From positions 62,001 to 126,000 of the forward strand of contig NZ_WJPO01000007.1 of the NCBI RefSeq assembly GCF_009649175.1: a DNA stretch of 64,000 nt, written 5' to 3'. Both the position numbers and the translations under genes were made by a program. Within the stretch, counting starts at the first letter, position 1. Each line of letters opens with the position of its first letter. Below, one piece after another: positions 27,073 through 35,467 of this stretch. The DNA comes from Rhodovulum strictum (GTDB lineage Bacteria > Pseudomonadota > Alphaproteobacteria > Rhodobacterales > Rhodobacteraceae). The notes beneath the pieces were generated by a model that worked only from the letters and a program-made list of their open reading frames with translations, was not told the DNA's origin and ran no database searches.

Positions 27073-27566
27073 GGCGTCTCCTCTCCGCTGCGCCCGGACG
27101 GCGCGGCCGCCTCGACGCGGTTCAACAGATCCTTCAGCAGTGTCCGTTCCTCGGGCGACAGGCGGGCCAGCACGCGGTTGTCATGCTCCTGCACGCGCTT
27201 GCAGGCGGTGGCCCACATCCGCTGCCCGGCCAGCGTGGCGCGCAGCGCATAGGACCGCCGGTCGCCCTCGACCTTGTTGCGCGAGATCAGGTCCGCGCCT
27301 TCCAGTTCGTCCACGATCAGCACCACGCCCGAGCGTTCGATATGCAGCGCCTGGCCCAGAATGGTCTGGGTGATGTCGGGATTCTCGATGATGACCGCCA
27401 GCGCCGAGAAGGTGGCAGGCCGCAGCCCCAGCGCCTCGATGGTGGGGCGGATATCGGCGTCGATGGTCAGATAGGCGCGCTTCATGTTGTAGCCGATGAA
27501 CTGGCGCAGGTTGGCATCGCTCAGCCCGGCGGGCGCGGGGGGGGCGGTTCGTCGGGGGCGTGTCAT
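27069..27566 (-). CDS. MarR-family regulator of the phenylpropanoid operon (CouR-like)
   Basis: A 165-residue winged-helix protein with the MarR architecture. Helices run through FIGYNMKRAYLTI; the HTH and wing are in TFSALAVIIENPDITQTILGQAL and ISRNKVEGDRRSYAL (Asp-Arg-Arg at the wing tip). AAGGAGG precedes the ATG. MarR proteins of aromatic-acid CoA pathways repress their operon until the aryl-CoA thioester binds. The coupling to the ligase gene fits that. The palindrome at 32149-32169 at the head of the operon is the obvious candidate operator. Confidence 0.9.
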   Translation of the reverse strand: MTRPRRTAPPAPAGLSDANLRQFIGYNMKRAYLTIDADIRPTIEALGLRPATFSALAVIIENPDITQTILGQALHIERSGVVLIVDELEGADLISRNKVEGDRRSYALRATLAGQRMWATACKRVQEHDNRVLARLSPEERTLLKDLLNRVEAAAPSGRSGEETP

Positions 27567-27580
27567 GTCGCGGCCTCCTT

Positions 27581-28900
27581 TTACATGATGACCTGGACAA
27601 GCCAGAAACTGAGGGCGGGGAAGGCGACCAGCAGGCCGATCCTGACGAATTCGGCCAGGATGAAGGGCAGCGTGCCGCGAAAGACCTGCGCGGTCGTGAT
27701 GTCGCGCGCCATGGCCGAGATGACGAACAGGTTCATCCCCACCGGCGGCGTGATCATCCCGATCTCGACCACGACCAGCGTGATGATCCCGAACCACAGC
27801 GCCTGGTGTTCGGGCGCCAGTCCGAATTCCAGCGCCATCATGGTGGGGAAGAAGACCGGCACCGTCAGCAGGATCATCGACAGGCTGTCCATCACGCAGC
27901 CCATCAGCAGGTAGAACAGGATGATCGCCAGCAGCACCGTCATCGGCCCCAGCCCGGTCGCACCGACCCAGGCCGCCATCTCGGCCGGCAGGCGCGACAG
28001 CGCGAGCGCGACGTTGAAGATGTCGGCGCCGAAGATGATCGCAAAGATCATCGCGCTGCTCACCGCCGTATCTATCAGGCAGTCCAGCAGGATCCGCGGC
28101 GTCAGCCTGCCCGCCAGCAGCCCCGCCAGCGCGATCGCCACGACCCCGACCGAGGCGCCCTCGGCCGGGGTGAACAGCCCGCCATAGATGCCGCCCAGCA
28201 CCCCGCCGAAGATCGCCACGATATGCCAGATGCCCGCCAGCGCGCGCAGCCGGGTGCGCAGCGGCGCGCGCGCGTGGCGCGGCCCTTCGGCGGGGAACAG
28301 GCGCACCCAGATCGCGATGGCCAGCATGAAGCCGATCACCGCCAAGGTGCCGGGGATGGTGGCGGCAAGGAACAGCTTGACGATGTTCTGTTCGGTCAGC
28401 AGCGCATAGATGATGAGTACCACCGAGGGCGGGATCAGGATGCCCAGCGTGCCCCCCGCCGCCAGCGTGCCCGCGGCCAGCGCGCCGGAATAGCCGTGGC
28501 GGCTCATCTCGGGCAGGGCGACGCGCGCCATGGTCGAGGCGGTGGCCAGCGACGAGCCCGAGATCGAGCCGAACATCGCGCAGCCCGCCACCGTGGCCAT
28601 CGCCATGCCGCCGCGGAAATGGCCGATCCAGGCATTCGAGGCGGCGAACAGCCGGCCCGAGATGCCGGTCAGCGTGGCGATGTTGCCCATCAGGATGAAC
28701 AGCGGCACGATGGCCAGTTCATAGGACAGGAACTTGTCCGGCCAGGCGGTCGAGAGATAGGCGGCCAGCGCCCCGGGACTGGCCAGCAGCATGTAGCCCA
28801 CGGCCCCGATCCCGCCCATGGCCAGCGCGATGGGGGCGCGCAGGAACACCGCCGCCAGCAGGACCGCGATCATCACGAGGGCAAGTGAAATGGGGTCCAT
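27581..28900 (-). CDS. TRAP transporter large permease subunit (DctM type)
   Basis: A 439-residue membrane protein with about 12 hydrophobic segments. Family phrases include ELAIVPLFILMGNIA, GTLAAGGTLGILIPPS, LFTPAEGASVGVV and GMITPPVGMNLFV. It is the Na+-coupled transport subunit working with the small permease and periplasmic protein encoded just upstream. The ATG at 28900 overlaps the DctQ stop as ATGA, so I preferred it to the GTG at 28909. Cargo is inferred to be an aromatic carboxylate such as a cinnamate, from the operon. Confidence 0.95.
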   Translation of the reverse strand: MDPISLALVMIAVLLAAVFLRAPIALAMGGIGAVGYMLLASPGALAAYLSTAWPDKFLSYELAIVPLFILMGNIATLTGISGRLFAASNAWIGHFRGGMAMATVAGCAMFGSISGSSLATASTMARVALPEMSRHGYSGALAAGTLAAGGTLGILIPPSVVLIIYALLTEQNIVKLFLAATIPGTLAVIGFMLAIAIWVRLFPAEGPRHARAPLRTRLRALAGIWHIVAIFGGVLGGIYGGLFTPAEGASVGVVAIALAGLLAGRLTPRILLDCLIDTAVSSAMIFAIIFGADIFNVALALSRLPAEMAAWVGATGLGPMTVLLAIILFYLLMGCVMDSLSMILLTVPVFFPTMMALEFGLAPEHQALWFGIITLVVVEIGMITPPVGMNLFVISAMARDITTAQVFRGTLPFILAEFVRIGLLVAFPALSFWLVQVIM

Positions 28901-29433
28901 CACGGCCACTCCGCATCGGGTTCGCGGCCGCGCAGCAGGGCGGCGGCGCTGTCAAGGGCCACTAGCGCCGACAGCCCGGTGCCAAGGATCGCGGGCAGCC
29001 AGACCCACCAGACCGGCACGCCCAGCAGCATCGTCCGGTCGCCATAGGCGCGCATCTCGATCATGCCATGGCACAGCCGCCAGCACAGGAACGCCCAGGC
29101 CAGCGCGAACAGCGCGGTCCAGAGGCCATCGAGCTGCAAGCGCGAATGCCGCGGCAGCCAGGCGGTGAACAGGTCCACCAGCACATGGCCGCGGCGCAAC
29201 TGGCACAGCGGCAGGAACAGGCTGGCGCAGGTCGCGCAGACGATCTCGGTCAGTTCGAAATCGCCCCGGATGCCACCAAGCCCAAGGTTGCGCATCACGA
29301 CCGAGGCGGTGACCGCCAGCGACACCGCAAAGATGGCCGCCCCGCCAAGGGCGGCCGACAGGCTGCACAGAAAGGCCAGGCCCCGGCGCAGCGGCGGCTG
29401 GGCCGCATGGTAAAGCGGGTCGCGGCGGTCCAT
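28900..29433 (-). CDS. TRAP transporter small permease subunit (DctQ type)
   Basis: A 177-residue protein with four hydrophobic helices (AALGGAAIFAVSLAVTASVVMR; EIVCATCASLFLPLCQ; LWTALFALAWAFLCWRL; VWWVWLPAILGTGLSALVAL), the topology of DctQ. The Glu-containing phrase FELTEIVCATCA is typical. It bridges the periplasmic binding protein and the large permease. The start at 29433 is 8 bases after the DctP stop. Confidence 0.92.
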   Translation of the reverse strand: MDRRDPLYHAAQPPLRRGLAFLCSLSAALGGAAIFAVSLAVTASVVMRNLGLGGIRGDFELTEIVCATCASLFLPLCQLRRGHVLVDLFTAWLPRHSRLQLDGLWTALFALAWAFLCWRLCHGMIEMRAYGDRTMLLGVPVWWVWLPAILGTGLSALVALDSAAALLRGREPDAEWP

Positions 29434-29441
29434 CTGCCGCC

Positions 29442-30482
29442 TCAGCCGTCCAGCAGCGCGTTGGCGCGGGCCATGATCGCGGCCCCGTCCAGCCCCGCGG
29501 CGTCAAGCTTGGCCTGCCATGCCGCATGCACCGGGATCGCCATCTCGCGCCAGCGCGCGATCTCGTCGGCGGCGATCTCGTGGATGGCGTTGCCCGCGTC
29601 CTCGACCACCTTGCGGCCGACCTCTTCGGACACGTCGAAATTGCGCCCCAGCCGCTGCGACAGCGCGGGCCCGGTGGCGGCGTCGATCACGCCGCGCAGG
29701 TCGTCGGGCATGCGGTCATAGGATCTCTGGTTCATCACCAGCGCGAAGGTGTTGGTATAAAGCCCCCGCGCGCCCGAGGCGGCGGCGCTGTGCTCGCGGG
29801 TCAGTTCGTGCAGCTTCAGCGCGGGCACCGCCTCGTAGGGCAGGCAGCAGCCGTCGATCACGCCGTTGGACAGGCCCACGACCATTTCCGTCACCGGGAA
29901 GAAGACCGGTTCCGCCCCCAGCGCGGCCAGCAGGTCGCCGGTGCTCTTGTTCGGGCTGCGCACGCGCTGGCCGCGCAGATCGGCGGCCCCGGTGATCGCG
30001 GTGCGGCGCATGTGGAACTTGCCGCTGGCATGGGTGTGGAAGGCCAGCGGCCGCACCCCCGCATATTCGCCCTGCCCGAACTCGTCCATCAGGGTCTGCA
30101 TCGCGACCGAGGTCTGTTCGGCCGTCGTCGCCATGAAGGGCAGCGACAGCGTTTCGGCCACCAGATAGCGGTCGGGGGTATAGACGGTCAGCGTCCAGGC
30201 GATATCGACGATGCCGTTGCGCGTCTGGTCCACCAGTTGCGGCGGCTTGCCGCCCAGCTGCATCGCGGGATAGATCTGCACCGCGATCCGGCCGCCCGAC
30301 GCCTCGGCCAGTTCCGCGGCCCAGGGTTCGAACACCTTGGTCTGGGTCGTCGTGGTCGCGGGCATGAAATGGTGCAGCCGCAGCGTCACCTCGGCCGCAT
30401 CCGCCCGGCCGACCAGCGCGGGTGCAGCCAGCGCGGCGCCGAAAGTCGCGAGCATCCCGCGACGGGTCAGGGGTCTGGTCAT
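29442..30482 (-). CDS. TRAP transporter periplasmic binding protein (DctP type)
   Basis: A 346-residue extracytoplasmic receptor. The N-terminus MTRPLTRRGMLATFGAAL has twin arginines before a hydrophobic stretch, so Tat export is possible. The mature start VTLRLHHFMPATTTTQTK and the later GQRVRSPNKSTGDLLAALGAEP contain the Arg that pairs with the ligand carboxylate in this family. The ATG at 30482 has GGGAGGA at a good distance, and an upstream start at 30506 would mask the signal. It delivers a carboxylate to the membrane subunits encoded next. Confidence 0.93.
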   Translation of the reverse strand: MTRPLTRRGMLATFGAALAAPALVGRADAAEVTLRLHHFMPATTTTQTKVFEPWAAELAEASGGRIAVQIYPAMQLGGKPPQLVDQTRNGIVDIAWTLTVYTPDRYLVAETLSLPFMATTAEQTSVAMQTLMDEFGQGEYAGVRPLAFHTHASGKFHMRRTAITGAADLRGQRVRSPNKSTGDLLAALGAEPVFFPVTEMVVGLSNGVIDGCCLPYEAVPALKLHELTREHSAAASGARGLYTNTFALVMNQRSYDRMPDDLRGVIDAATGPALSQRLGRNFDVSEEVGRKVVEDAGNAIHEIAADEIARWREMAIPVHAAWQAKLDAAGLDGAAIMARANALLDG

Positions 30483-30535
30483 CGGTCTTCCTCCCTTGCG
30501 TTGCATGTCGAAACCGGCCCTCCCAAGCCGGGGGT

Positions 30536-30552
30536 GCGGCCCCGGGGGCCGC
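30536..30552. repeat. Perfect GC palindrome after the hydratase stop
   Basis: GCGGCCCC and GGGGCCGC flank a single G (centre 30544), in the 69-base gap between the hydratase and DctP genes. It may attenuate or process the polycistronic transcript; there is no T-run. Confidence 0.4.
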
Positions 30553-31331
30553 TACCTGAATCTGGGCGGGCGCTTTTCCAGAAAGGCGCGCAGCCCCTCC
30601 TCGGCGTCGCGGCTGGTCTGCGAGACCGCGGCACACAGGCTTTCGGTGAACAGCCCGTCCTGGCGCGACATGTCGTCGATCCGGCTGATCGCCTGGATCA
30701 TCATGAAATTGGAAAGCCCGGCATTCTCGGCGATCTGAAGGGCAAGCTGGCGGGCCCGCGCCAGCGCCTCGCCCTCGCCCACCAGGTAATGCGCAAGGCC
30801 CAGCCGGTGCCCGTCCTCGGCGCTGTAGCTGCGCCCGGTCAGCATCATCTCGCACATCCGGTCGGCGCCCAGGATGCGCCCCACGCGCACCGTCGCGCCG
30901 CCGCCGACAAAGATGCCGCGCCGCCCCTCGGGCAACTGGAACAGCGCCGAGGGTTCGGCGATGCGCACATGGGTCGAGGCGGCCAGTTCCAGCCCGCCCC
31001 CGATCACCGCCCCGAACAGCGCCGAAACCACCGGCAGCCCCGAGAACTGGATCAGGTCCATCACCCGATGCCAGTTGCGCGAATGGCGCATCGTCGATTC
31101 CGCGTCGCGCATCACATGCTCGGACAGGTCGAGCCCGGAACAGAAATGCCCCTCGCTGCCGGTCAGGATCGCCACCCGGATGCCCTCGGGCGGGCGGGCA
31201 AAGAACGCCTCGATCTCGGCCAGCAACTCGTCGCACATGGCGTTGCGCTTGCCGGGGCGGGTCATCGTCAGCGTGGCAATCGGGCCGTCAAGCGCGACAT
31301 CCAGCAGCGGGCGGGGCAGAGGGCGGTTCAT
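30552..31331 (-). CDS. Enoyl-CoA hydratase/isomerase family protein
   Basis: A 259-residue crotonase-fold enzyme. Both catalytic glutamates of hydratases appear: one in IGGGLELAAS and one in FQLPEGRRG. HFCSGLDLSEH forms the CoA oxyanion loop. In this operon it should hydrate the aryl-propenoyl-CoA made by the ligase. Since an SDR dehydrogenase and a β-keto hydrolase follow, a simple hydratase fits better than a hydratase-lyase releasing a benzaldehyde, but sequence alone does not exclude the latter. AAGGAAG precedes the ATG. It starts 35 bases after the SDR stop. Confidence 0.9.
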   Translation of the reverse strand: MNRPLPRPLLDVALDGPIATLTMTRPGKRNAMCDELLAEIEAFFARPPEGIRVAILTGSEGHFCSGLDLSEHVMRDAESTMRHSRNWHRVMDLIQFSGLPVVSALFGAVIGGGLELAASTHVRIAEPSALFQLPEGRRGIFVGGGATVRVGRILGADRMCEMMLTGRSYSAEDGHRLGLAHYLVGEGEALARARQLALQIAENAGLSNFMMIQAISRIDDMSRQDGLFTESLCAAVSQTSRDAEEGLRAFLEKRPPRFR

Positions 31332-31366
31332 CGGTCGGTCTTCCTTGCAGGTCTGTGTCGATGCGC

Positions 31367-32134
31367 TCAGCGCGGTTGCAGCCGCACCGCCCCGTCAAGC
31401 CGGATCACCTCGCCGTTCAGGAACGGGTTGCGGACGATCTGCTCGACCAGAAGCGCGTATTCCTCGGGTGCGCCCAGCCGCGGCGGGAACGGGATGCCCG
31501 CGGCAATCGCGGCCCGCGTCTCGGGCGGCAGGCCATCGGTCATCGCGGTCTCGAACAGGCCCGGCGCGATGGCCATGACGCGGATGCCCTGCCGGGCCAG
31601 TTCGCGCGCCGCCGGCAGCGTCAGCGCGGCAACCCCCCCCTTGGAGGCGGCATAGGCGGCCTGTCCGATCTGGCCATCCTGCCAGGCGACCGAGGCGGTG
31701 TTGACGATCACGCCGCGGGTGCCGTCCTGGTCCAGCGGCGCAAGCGCGGCCATGCGCTGCGCGCCATGGCTCATCATCACATAGGTTCCCAGCAGGTTGA
31801 CCCGCAGCGTCCGCTCGAACGTCGCGATGGGCAGCGTGCCGTCGCGCGGCAGGATGCGCGCCGCGGTGCCGATGCCCGCGCAGTTCACCACGATGCGCGG
31901 GGCCGCGCCGAACGCGGCAACCACCTTGTCAAAGGCCGCCTCGATGGCGGCGGGGTCGGCCACATCGGCGGCCAGCGCAAGCCCGCCGATCTCCTGCGCG
32001 ACGGCCTCGGCGGCGGCGGCGGACTGGTCCAGCACGCCGACGCGGCAACCCTGCGCGGCCAAGTGCCGCGCCGTCGCCCGGCCCAGCCCGCTGCCCGCCC
32101 CCGTCACCAGTGCCGTCCCGAATCGCGCGACCAT
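31367..32134 (-). CDS. SDR family 3-hydroxyacyl-CoA dehydrogenase (type II-like)
   Basis: A 255-residue short-chain dehydrogenase. NAD-binding TGAGSGLGRA is at the N-terminus, Asp in VLDQSAAAAE suggests NAD+ preference, and NCAG lies mid-sequence. The catalytic Ser-Tyr-Lys are in NTASVAWQDG and AAYAASKGG. The phrase GQIGQAAYAASKGG is typical of type II 3-hydroxyacyl-CoA dehydrogenases. It would oxidise the β-hydroxy thioester to the β-keto form. GGGAAGG lies 8 bases before the ATG at 32134; a TTG at 32149 falls in the operator and is rejected. It is the first gene of the operon. Confidence 0.92.
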   Translation of the reverse strand: MVARFGTALVTGAGSGLGRATARHLAAQGCRVGVLDQSAAAAEAVAQEIGGLALAADVADPAAIEAAFDKVVAAFGAAPRIVVNCAGIGTAARILPRDGTLPIATFERTLRVNLLGTYVMMSHGAQRMAALAPLDQDGTRGVIVNTASVAWQDGQIGQAAYAASKGGVAALTLPAARELARQGIRVMAIAPGLFETAMTDGLPPETRAAIAAGIPFPPRLGAPEEYALLVEQIVRNPFLNGEVIRLDGAVRLQPR

Positions 32135-32148
32135 TGGATGCCTTCCCA

Positions 32149-32192
32149 ACTGTTATTCGGTAAAACAGTATCGGTTTGGGATAACCTGTCAA
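32149..32192 (-). promoter_or_regulatory. Promoter and palindromic operator of the phenylpropanoid operon
   Basis: A 21-base near-perfect palindrome, ACTGTT-N9-AACAGT with further symmetry inside the spacer (8 of 10 pairs), spans 32149-32169. Immediately upstream on the minus strand is TTGACA (32187-32192) and, 16 bases on, TACTGT (32165-32170), which overlaps the palindrome. This is the arrangement expected for repression by the MarR protein encoded in the operon. The ordered promoter call is moderate because the -10 is weak. Confidence 0.65.
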
Positions 32193-32290
32193 CGACTCGT
32201 TTACCCCCGGGCAAGGGCGCGCGCAGGCCCCGGCCTGAGGGGCGCGCAAGGCATTGTCGGAAAAGGGGAATACCGGCGTGCCGGGCGGCC

Positions 32291-34933
32291 CTAGGGCGCG
32301 GCGCAGGTCCGGGCCATCGCGGTGGCCAGCGGCTGCGCCGGGCCGTTCTGGCGACCCCACCGGGCCAGGCGGCGCATGTCGATCTGGCGTTTTGTCCTCA
32401 GCGGCAGGACCATGGGGCCATAAAGCGACTCGGCCGGCAGCAGGCCCAGAACGGCGTGGGCAAGCTCGGGAAAGCGGCCCAGAAATCGCTGGCGCGTGGC
32501 GCTGTCCAGCGCGGCAAAGGCCCGGGGGCCGGGCCAGAAACTTTCGACCGCCAGCCCCTCGGCCCAGATCAGCGCGTGCCGCTCCAGCATCAGGTGGTGA
32601 TAGCCGATGCCGCCCTCGACCGGGCCGGACGTGACGCCCGGCACGCCCAGATCGGCCAGATGGCCCGCGCGCGCCAGCCAGCCGGGCCGCCCGGCCGGAC
32701 CCAGCCGGACCGCGTGCTGGCGCGACAGACAGAGCCGCCCATGGTCGCCAAGCGCGCCCGCCGCGATCCGGATCGGGGCATGGCGCGGGGTGCGGGTCAT
32801 CTCGTCGGCCTCGACCCGGCGGGCGGCGGCGAACAGGATGGGGCGGGCAACCGGGGCGCCGCGCCCGTCCCAGGACAGGACCGGATCGCCCACGCGCAGC
32901 ACCTCGACCGGGCGGGGACCATCGGGCGTGGCGATCCGCGTGCCTGCGCCGATGCAGGTGATGCCCATGGCCTGAAGCGTCTCGATCGAGGCGACCTGTT
33001 GCGGCGTGATGCCCAGCAGCGTCACCCGCTCGCCATCGGGAAAGACCAGAATGGCGTTGCCCGCCCCGTCATCCTCGATCACGAGATCGCGCGCCCGGAC
33101 CCGATTCCCATCCTGGTCGAGAACGGTCGAGACGTCGAACTGGTCGCGCGTGTTGCCGTCGACCATGGTCATGTCGAAATCGGTGACGGTGTCCCAGCCG
33201 CTGCCCGGCCCCAGAACGATCAGGTCGGACCCGCCCCCGGTGGTGATCCGGTCATTGCCCGCGCCGCCGATGATCGTGTCGTTGCCCGCGCCCATCGTGC
33301 CCAGAACGATCGTGTCGTTGCCGTCGCCGCCATGGACAAGGGTGTTGCCGCCGAAGTCGGTGATGTAGTCGTCGCCCGCCCCGCCATCCAGCGTATCGTT
33401 GCCCCAGCCGCCGAACAGCGAATCGTTGCCATCGCCGCCGAACAGCTGGTCATCGCCATCGCCGCCGCTGAGCACGTCATCGCCCGCCCCGCCATGGATC
33501 GTGTCGTTGCCGTCCCCGCCTTCGAGGAAGTCGTTGCCGCTGCCGCCGATGATGCTGTCATTGCCCGCCCCCGCATTGACCGTGACCCGCGCGGTATTGG
33601 CCGAGGCGTCGATGGTATCCGCCTGGTCGGTGCCGGTGATCGCCTCGATTTCCGAGAATACGCCCGTGCTGCCCCCGACAAAGGCATAGGTTCCCGCCTC
33701 GGCCCCGGTAAAGGTGACGGTGACGCCGCCCGCGGAAGGCGTCGAGGTGAACCGGATCGCGTCGTAATCGTAGCCGGTTTCGCCCCCTTCGATCAGGTCC
33801 GCGCCATCATTATGGCCGATGATGAACAGGTCCGACCCCTCGCCGCCCAGCATCGTGTCATTGCCTGCGCCGCCGATGATGGTGTCGTTGCCGTCGCGGC
33901 CATGGATGAAGTCGTCGCCCTCGTCGCCATGGACCAGGTCGTTGCCCGCCCCGGCCTCGATGACATCATTGCCCGCGCCGCCGTAAAGCGTGTCGTTGCC
34001 ATCATTGCCGTCGATCGAATCGTTGCCATCGCCGCCATAGATCAGGTCGTTGCCATCGCCGCCTTCCAGCGTGTCATTGCCCGCGCCGCCATGGATTTCG
34101 TCATCGCCGCTATCGCCATAGATGCGGTCATTGCCCTCCTCGCCATAAAGCGTGTCGTTGCCCTCGTTGCCGTGGATCACGTCATCGCCGTCGCCGCCCA
34201 GCACGACATCGTCCCCGTCCCCGGCAAAGATGGTGTCGTTGCCCGCGCCGCCGGTGATGTAGTCATGGCCCGCCTGGCCCGCGATGTAATCGTCGCCCGC
34301 CCCGCCATGCAGCGTGTCGTCGCCCGCCCCGCCATCGAGAACGTCATTGCCATCGCCGCCAAAGATCAGGTCGTTGCCGTCGCCGCCCAGGATCGTATCG
34401 TTGCCCGCGCCGCCATGAACCGTGTCATCGCCGCCGCCCGCATGGATGTCGTCGGCATGGATGCCCCCGACGATGACGGCGGCCAGTTCGGGATCCTGCA
34501 CCGGGGTCGAGATCGCGGAATACAAGGGCGGGTTGACCGCGGTATCGGTCCAGTTGGCGATCTGGTAGGTGACGCCGGGTTCAAGCTGGCCATCGGCGAC
34601 ATAACCGGCCAGCGCGCCGTTCAACAGCACCTGATAGACCGTGATGGTGCCGCCTGCCGGGCTGCTCAGCGTCGTGGAATAGCCCAGCCGGACATGGCCA
34701 GAGCCCAGCGGCGTGCCGCCGGTATCGGTGATCGTGGCGGTCTGGGTGTTGTCCTTCACGACATCGGCGGCACCGTGAAAGGTGGCGTCGTCATCCGTGA
34801 CGGTGATCACCAGCCGGTCGGTCGCCCCCACGAAGGACGGATCGAGCATGAACAGCGACCCGACCGTGGGCGCCCCGCCCCCCTCGATGATGAAGGCCGG
34901 GATGGCATATCCGCCAAGGACATAGGTGGCCAT
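32291..34933 (-). CDS. RTX-repeat calcium-binding protein with C-terminal Hint domain
   Basis: An 880-residue secreted-type protein. Residues 1-150 are a β-rich N-terminal region. Two blocks of GGxGxDxxx nonapeptides follow (about 20 and 10 repeats, near residues 165-365 and 450-565), which fold into Ca2+-binding β-rolls outside the cell. From Cys660 (CIGAGTRIATPDG, then VGDPVLSWDG) comes an intein-like Hint domain of the type widespread in rhodobacterial RTX proteins. There is no Asn-nucleophile splice junction at its end, so autoprocessing rather than splicing is likely. No N-terminal signal peptide; type I secretion is expected, but no T1SS genes are nearby. The Shine-Dalgarno is weak (AAAGG at -12). 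Confidence 0.9.
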   Translation of the reverse strand: MATYVLGGYAIPAFIIEGGGAPTVGSLFMLDPSFVGATDRLVITVTDDDATFHGAADVVKDNTQTATITDTGGTPLGSGHVRLGYSTTLSSPAGGTITVYQVLLNGALAGYVADGQLEPGVTYQIANWTDTAVNPPLYSAISTPVQDPELAAVIVGGIHADDIHAGGGDDTVHGGAGNDTILGGDGNDLIFGGDGNDVLDGGAGDDTLHGGAGDDYIAGQAGHDYITGGAGNDTIFAGDGDDVVLGGDGDDVIHGNEGNDTLYGEEGNDRIYGDSGDDEIHGGAGNDTLEGGDGNDLIYGGDGNDSIDGNDGNDTLYGGAGNDVIEAGAGNDLVHGDEGDDFIHGRDGNDTIIGGAGNDTMLGGEGSDLFIIGHNDGADLIEGGETGYDYDAIRFTSTPSAGGVTVTFTGAEAGTYAFVGGSTGVFSEIEAITGTDQADTIDASANTARVTVNAGAGNDSIIGGSGNDFLEGGDGNDTIHGGAGDDVLSGGDGDDQLFGGDGNDSLFGGWGNDTLDGGAGDDYITDFGGNTLVHGGDGNDTIVLGTMGAGNDTIIGGAGNDRITTGGGSDLIVLGPGSGWDTVTDFDMTMVDGNTRDQFDVSTVLDQDGNRVRARDLVIEDDGAGNAILVFPDGERVTLLGITPQQVASIETLQAMGITCIGAGTRIATPDGPRPVEVLRVGDPVLSWDGRGAPVARPILFAAARRVEADEMTRTPRHAPIRIAAGALGDHGRLCLSRQHAVRLGPAGRPGWLARAGHLADLGVPGVTSGPVEGGIGYHHLMLERHALIWAEGLAVESFWPGPRAFAALDSATRQRFLGRFPELAHAVLGLLPAESLYGPMVLPLRTKRQIDMRRLARWGRQNGPAQPLATAMARTCAAP
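33235..34450 (-). repeat. Tandem 27-bp repeats coding RTX nonapeptides
   Basis: Degenerate 27-base units coding GG-x-G-x-D-x-x-x, in two clusters separated by a non-repeat segment around 33590-33830. They look array-like at DNA level but keep frame throughout and have no spacers, so they are coding repeats. Confidence 0.9.
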
Positions 34934-34995
34934 GGGCGCGCGCCTTTCGCCATGTGTTGCTGACCCTGGCCAAGGTCTTCGCAGGGCGGGGCTAA

Positions 34996-35044
34996 GGATC
35001 GGTTACGATCCGCCGCGCAGGCCGCAGATTTCCGGGGGGGGGGG
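34996..35044. repeat. Inverted repeat and 11-base poly-G tract upstream of the RTX gene
   Basis: GGATCG-GTTA-CGATCC (34996-35011) and an uninterrupted run of 11 G (35034-35044, poly-C on the coding strand of the RTX gene) lie in the 120-base gap before the RTX start. Such a homopolymer near a promoter can slip and change expression. Confidence 0.7.
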
Positions 35045-35053
35045 CGGGCAGGC

Positions 35054-35404
35054 TCAGACGTCGAACAGGTCGCCCAGTCCGAAATCGTCCAGAAAGCCGT
35101 CTTCCTCGGCCAGCGCCGCGGCATCCAGCGCGCCAAGGCCGGGGTCAAGCCCCAGATCGTCGGCCACCGCGGCAAAGGCCGCCTGCATCTCGCCCGACAA
35201 GGTCAGCCCGGCCAGCACGGTGCCAAGCCATGCCCCGCCCGCCACGGCAAGCCCGGTGCCCAGCAGCCCCGGCGCGCGCGGCGGGTGCCGGGCGGGGGCG
35301 GCGCTGGCGGCGTCCAGCAGGTGAAGGCGGTTGATAAGCTCGGGATCGCCCGAGGCGAGGATCTTCTGCCGCGCCTCCTCGGCGCGGCGGGCACGGTCGG
35401 TCAT
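35054..35404 (-). CDS. Small single-pass membrane protein, unknown
   Basis: A 116-residue protein with no recognised domain. The N-terminal 30 residues are charged and helical (RARRAEEARQKILASGDPEL). A hydrophobic Gly-rich segment follows near 48-72 (GLLGTGLAVAGGAWLGTVLAG), and the tail is strongly acidic (EEDGFLDDFGLGDLFDV). GGAGAGAG precedes the ATG. It lies directly upstream of the RTX gene on the same strand, so a linked role is possible, but nothing in the sequence proves it. Confidence 0.7.
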   Translation of the reverse strand: MTDRARRAEEARQKILASGDPELINRLHLLDAASAAPARHPPRAPGLLGTGLAVAGGAWLGTVLAGLTLSGEMQAAFAAVADDLGLDPGLGALDAAALAEEDGFLDDFGLGDLFDV

Positions 35405-35467
35405 GGTATCTCTCTCCTGTCTGACGGGGGAAAGATAGGTGCCCGGCCGCGATCCGCCAGCCGCGGA

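Noticed and set aside
33235-34450. Regular repeats that could be taken for a CRISPR-like or minisatellite array.
   Set aside because: The 27-base units keep a coding frame for GGxGxDxxx and have no unique spacers.
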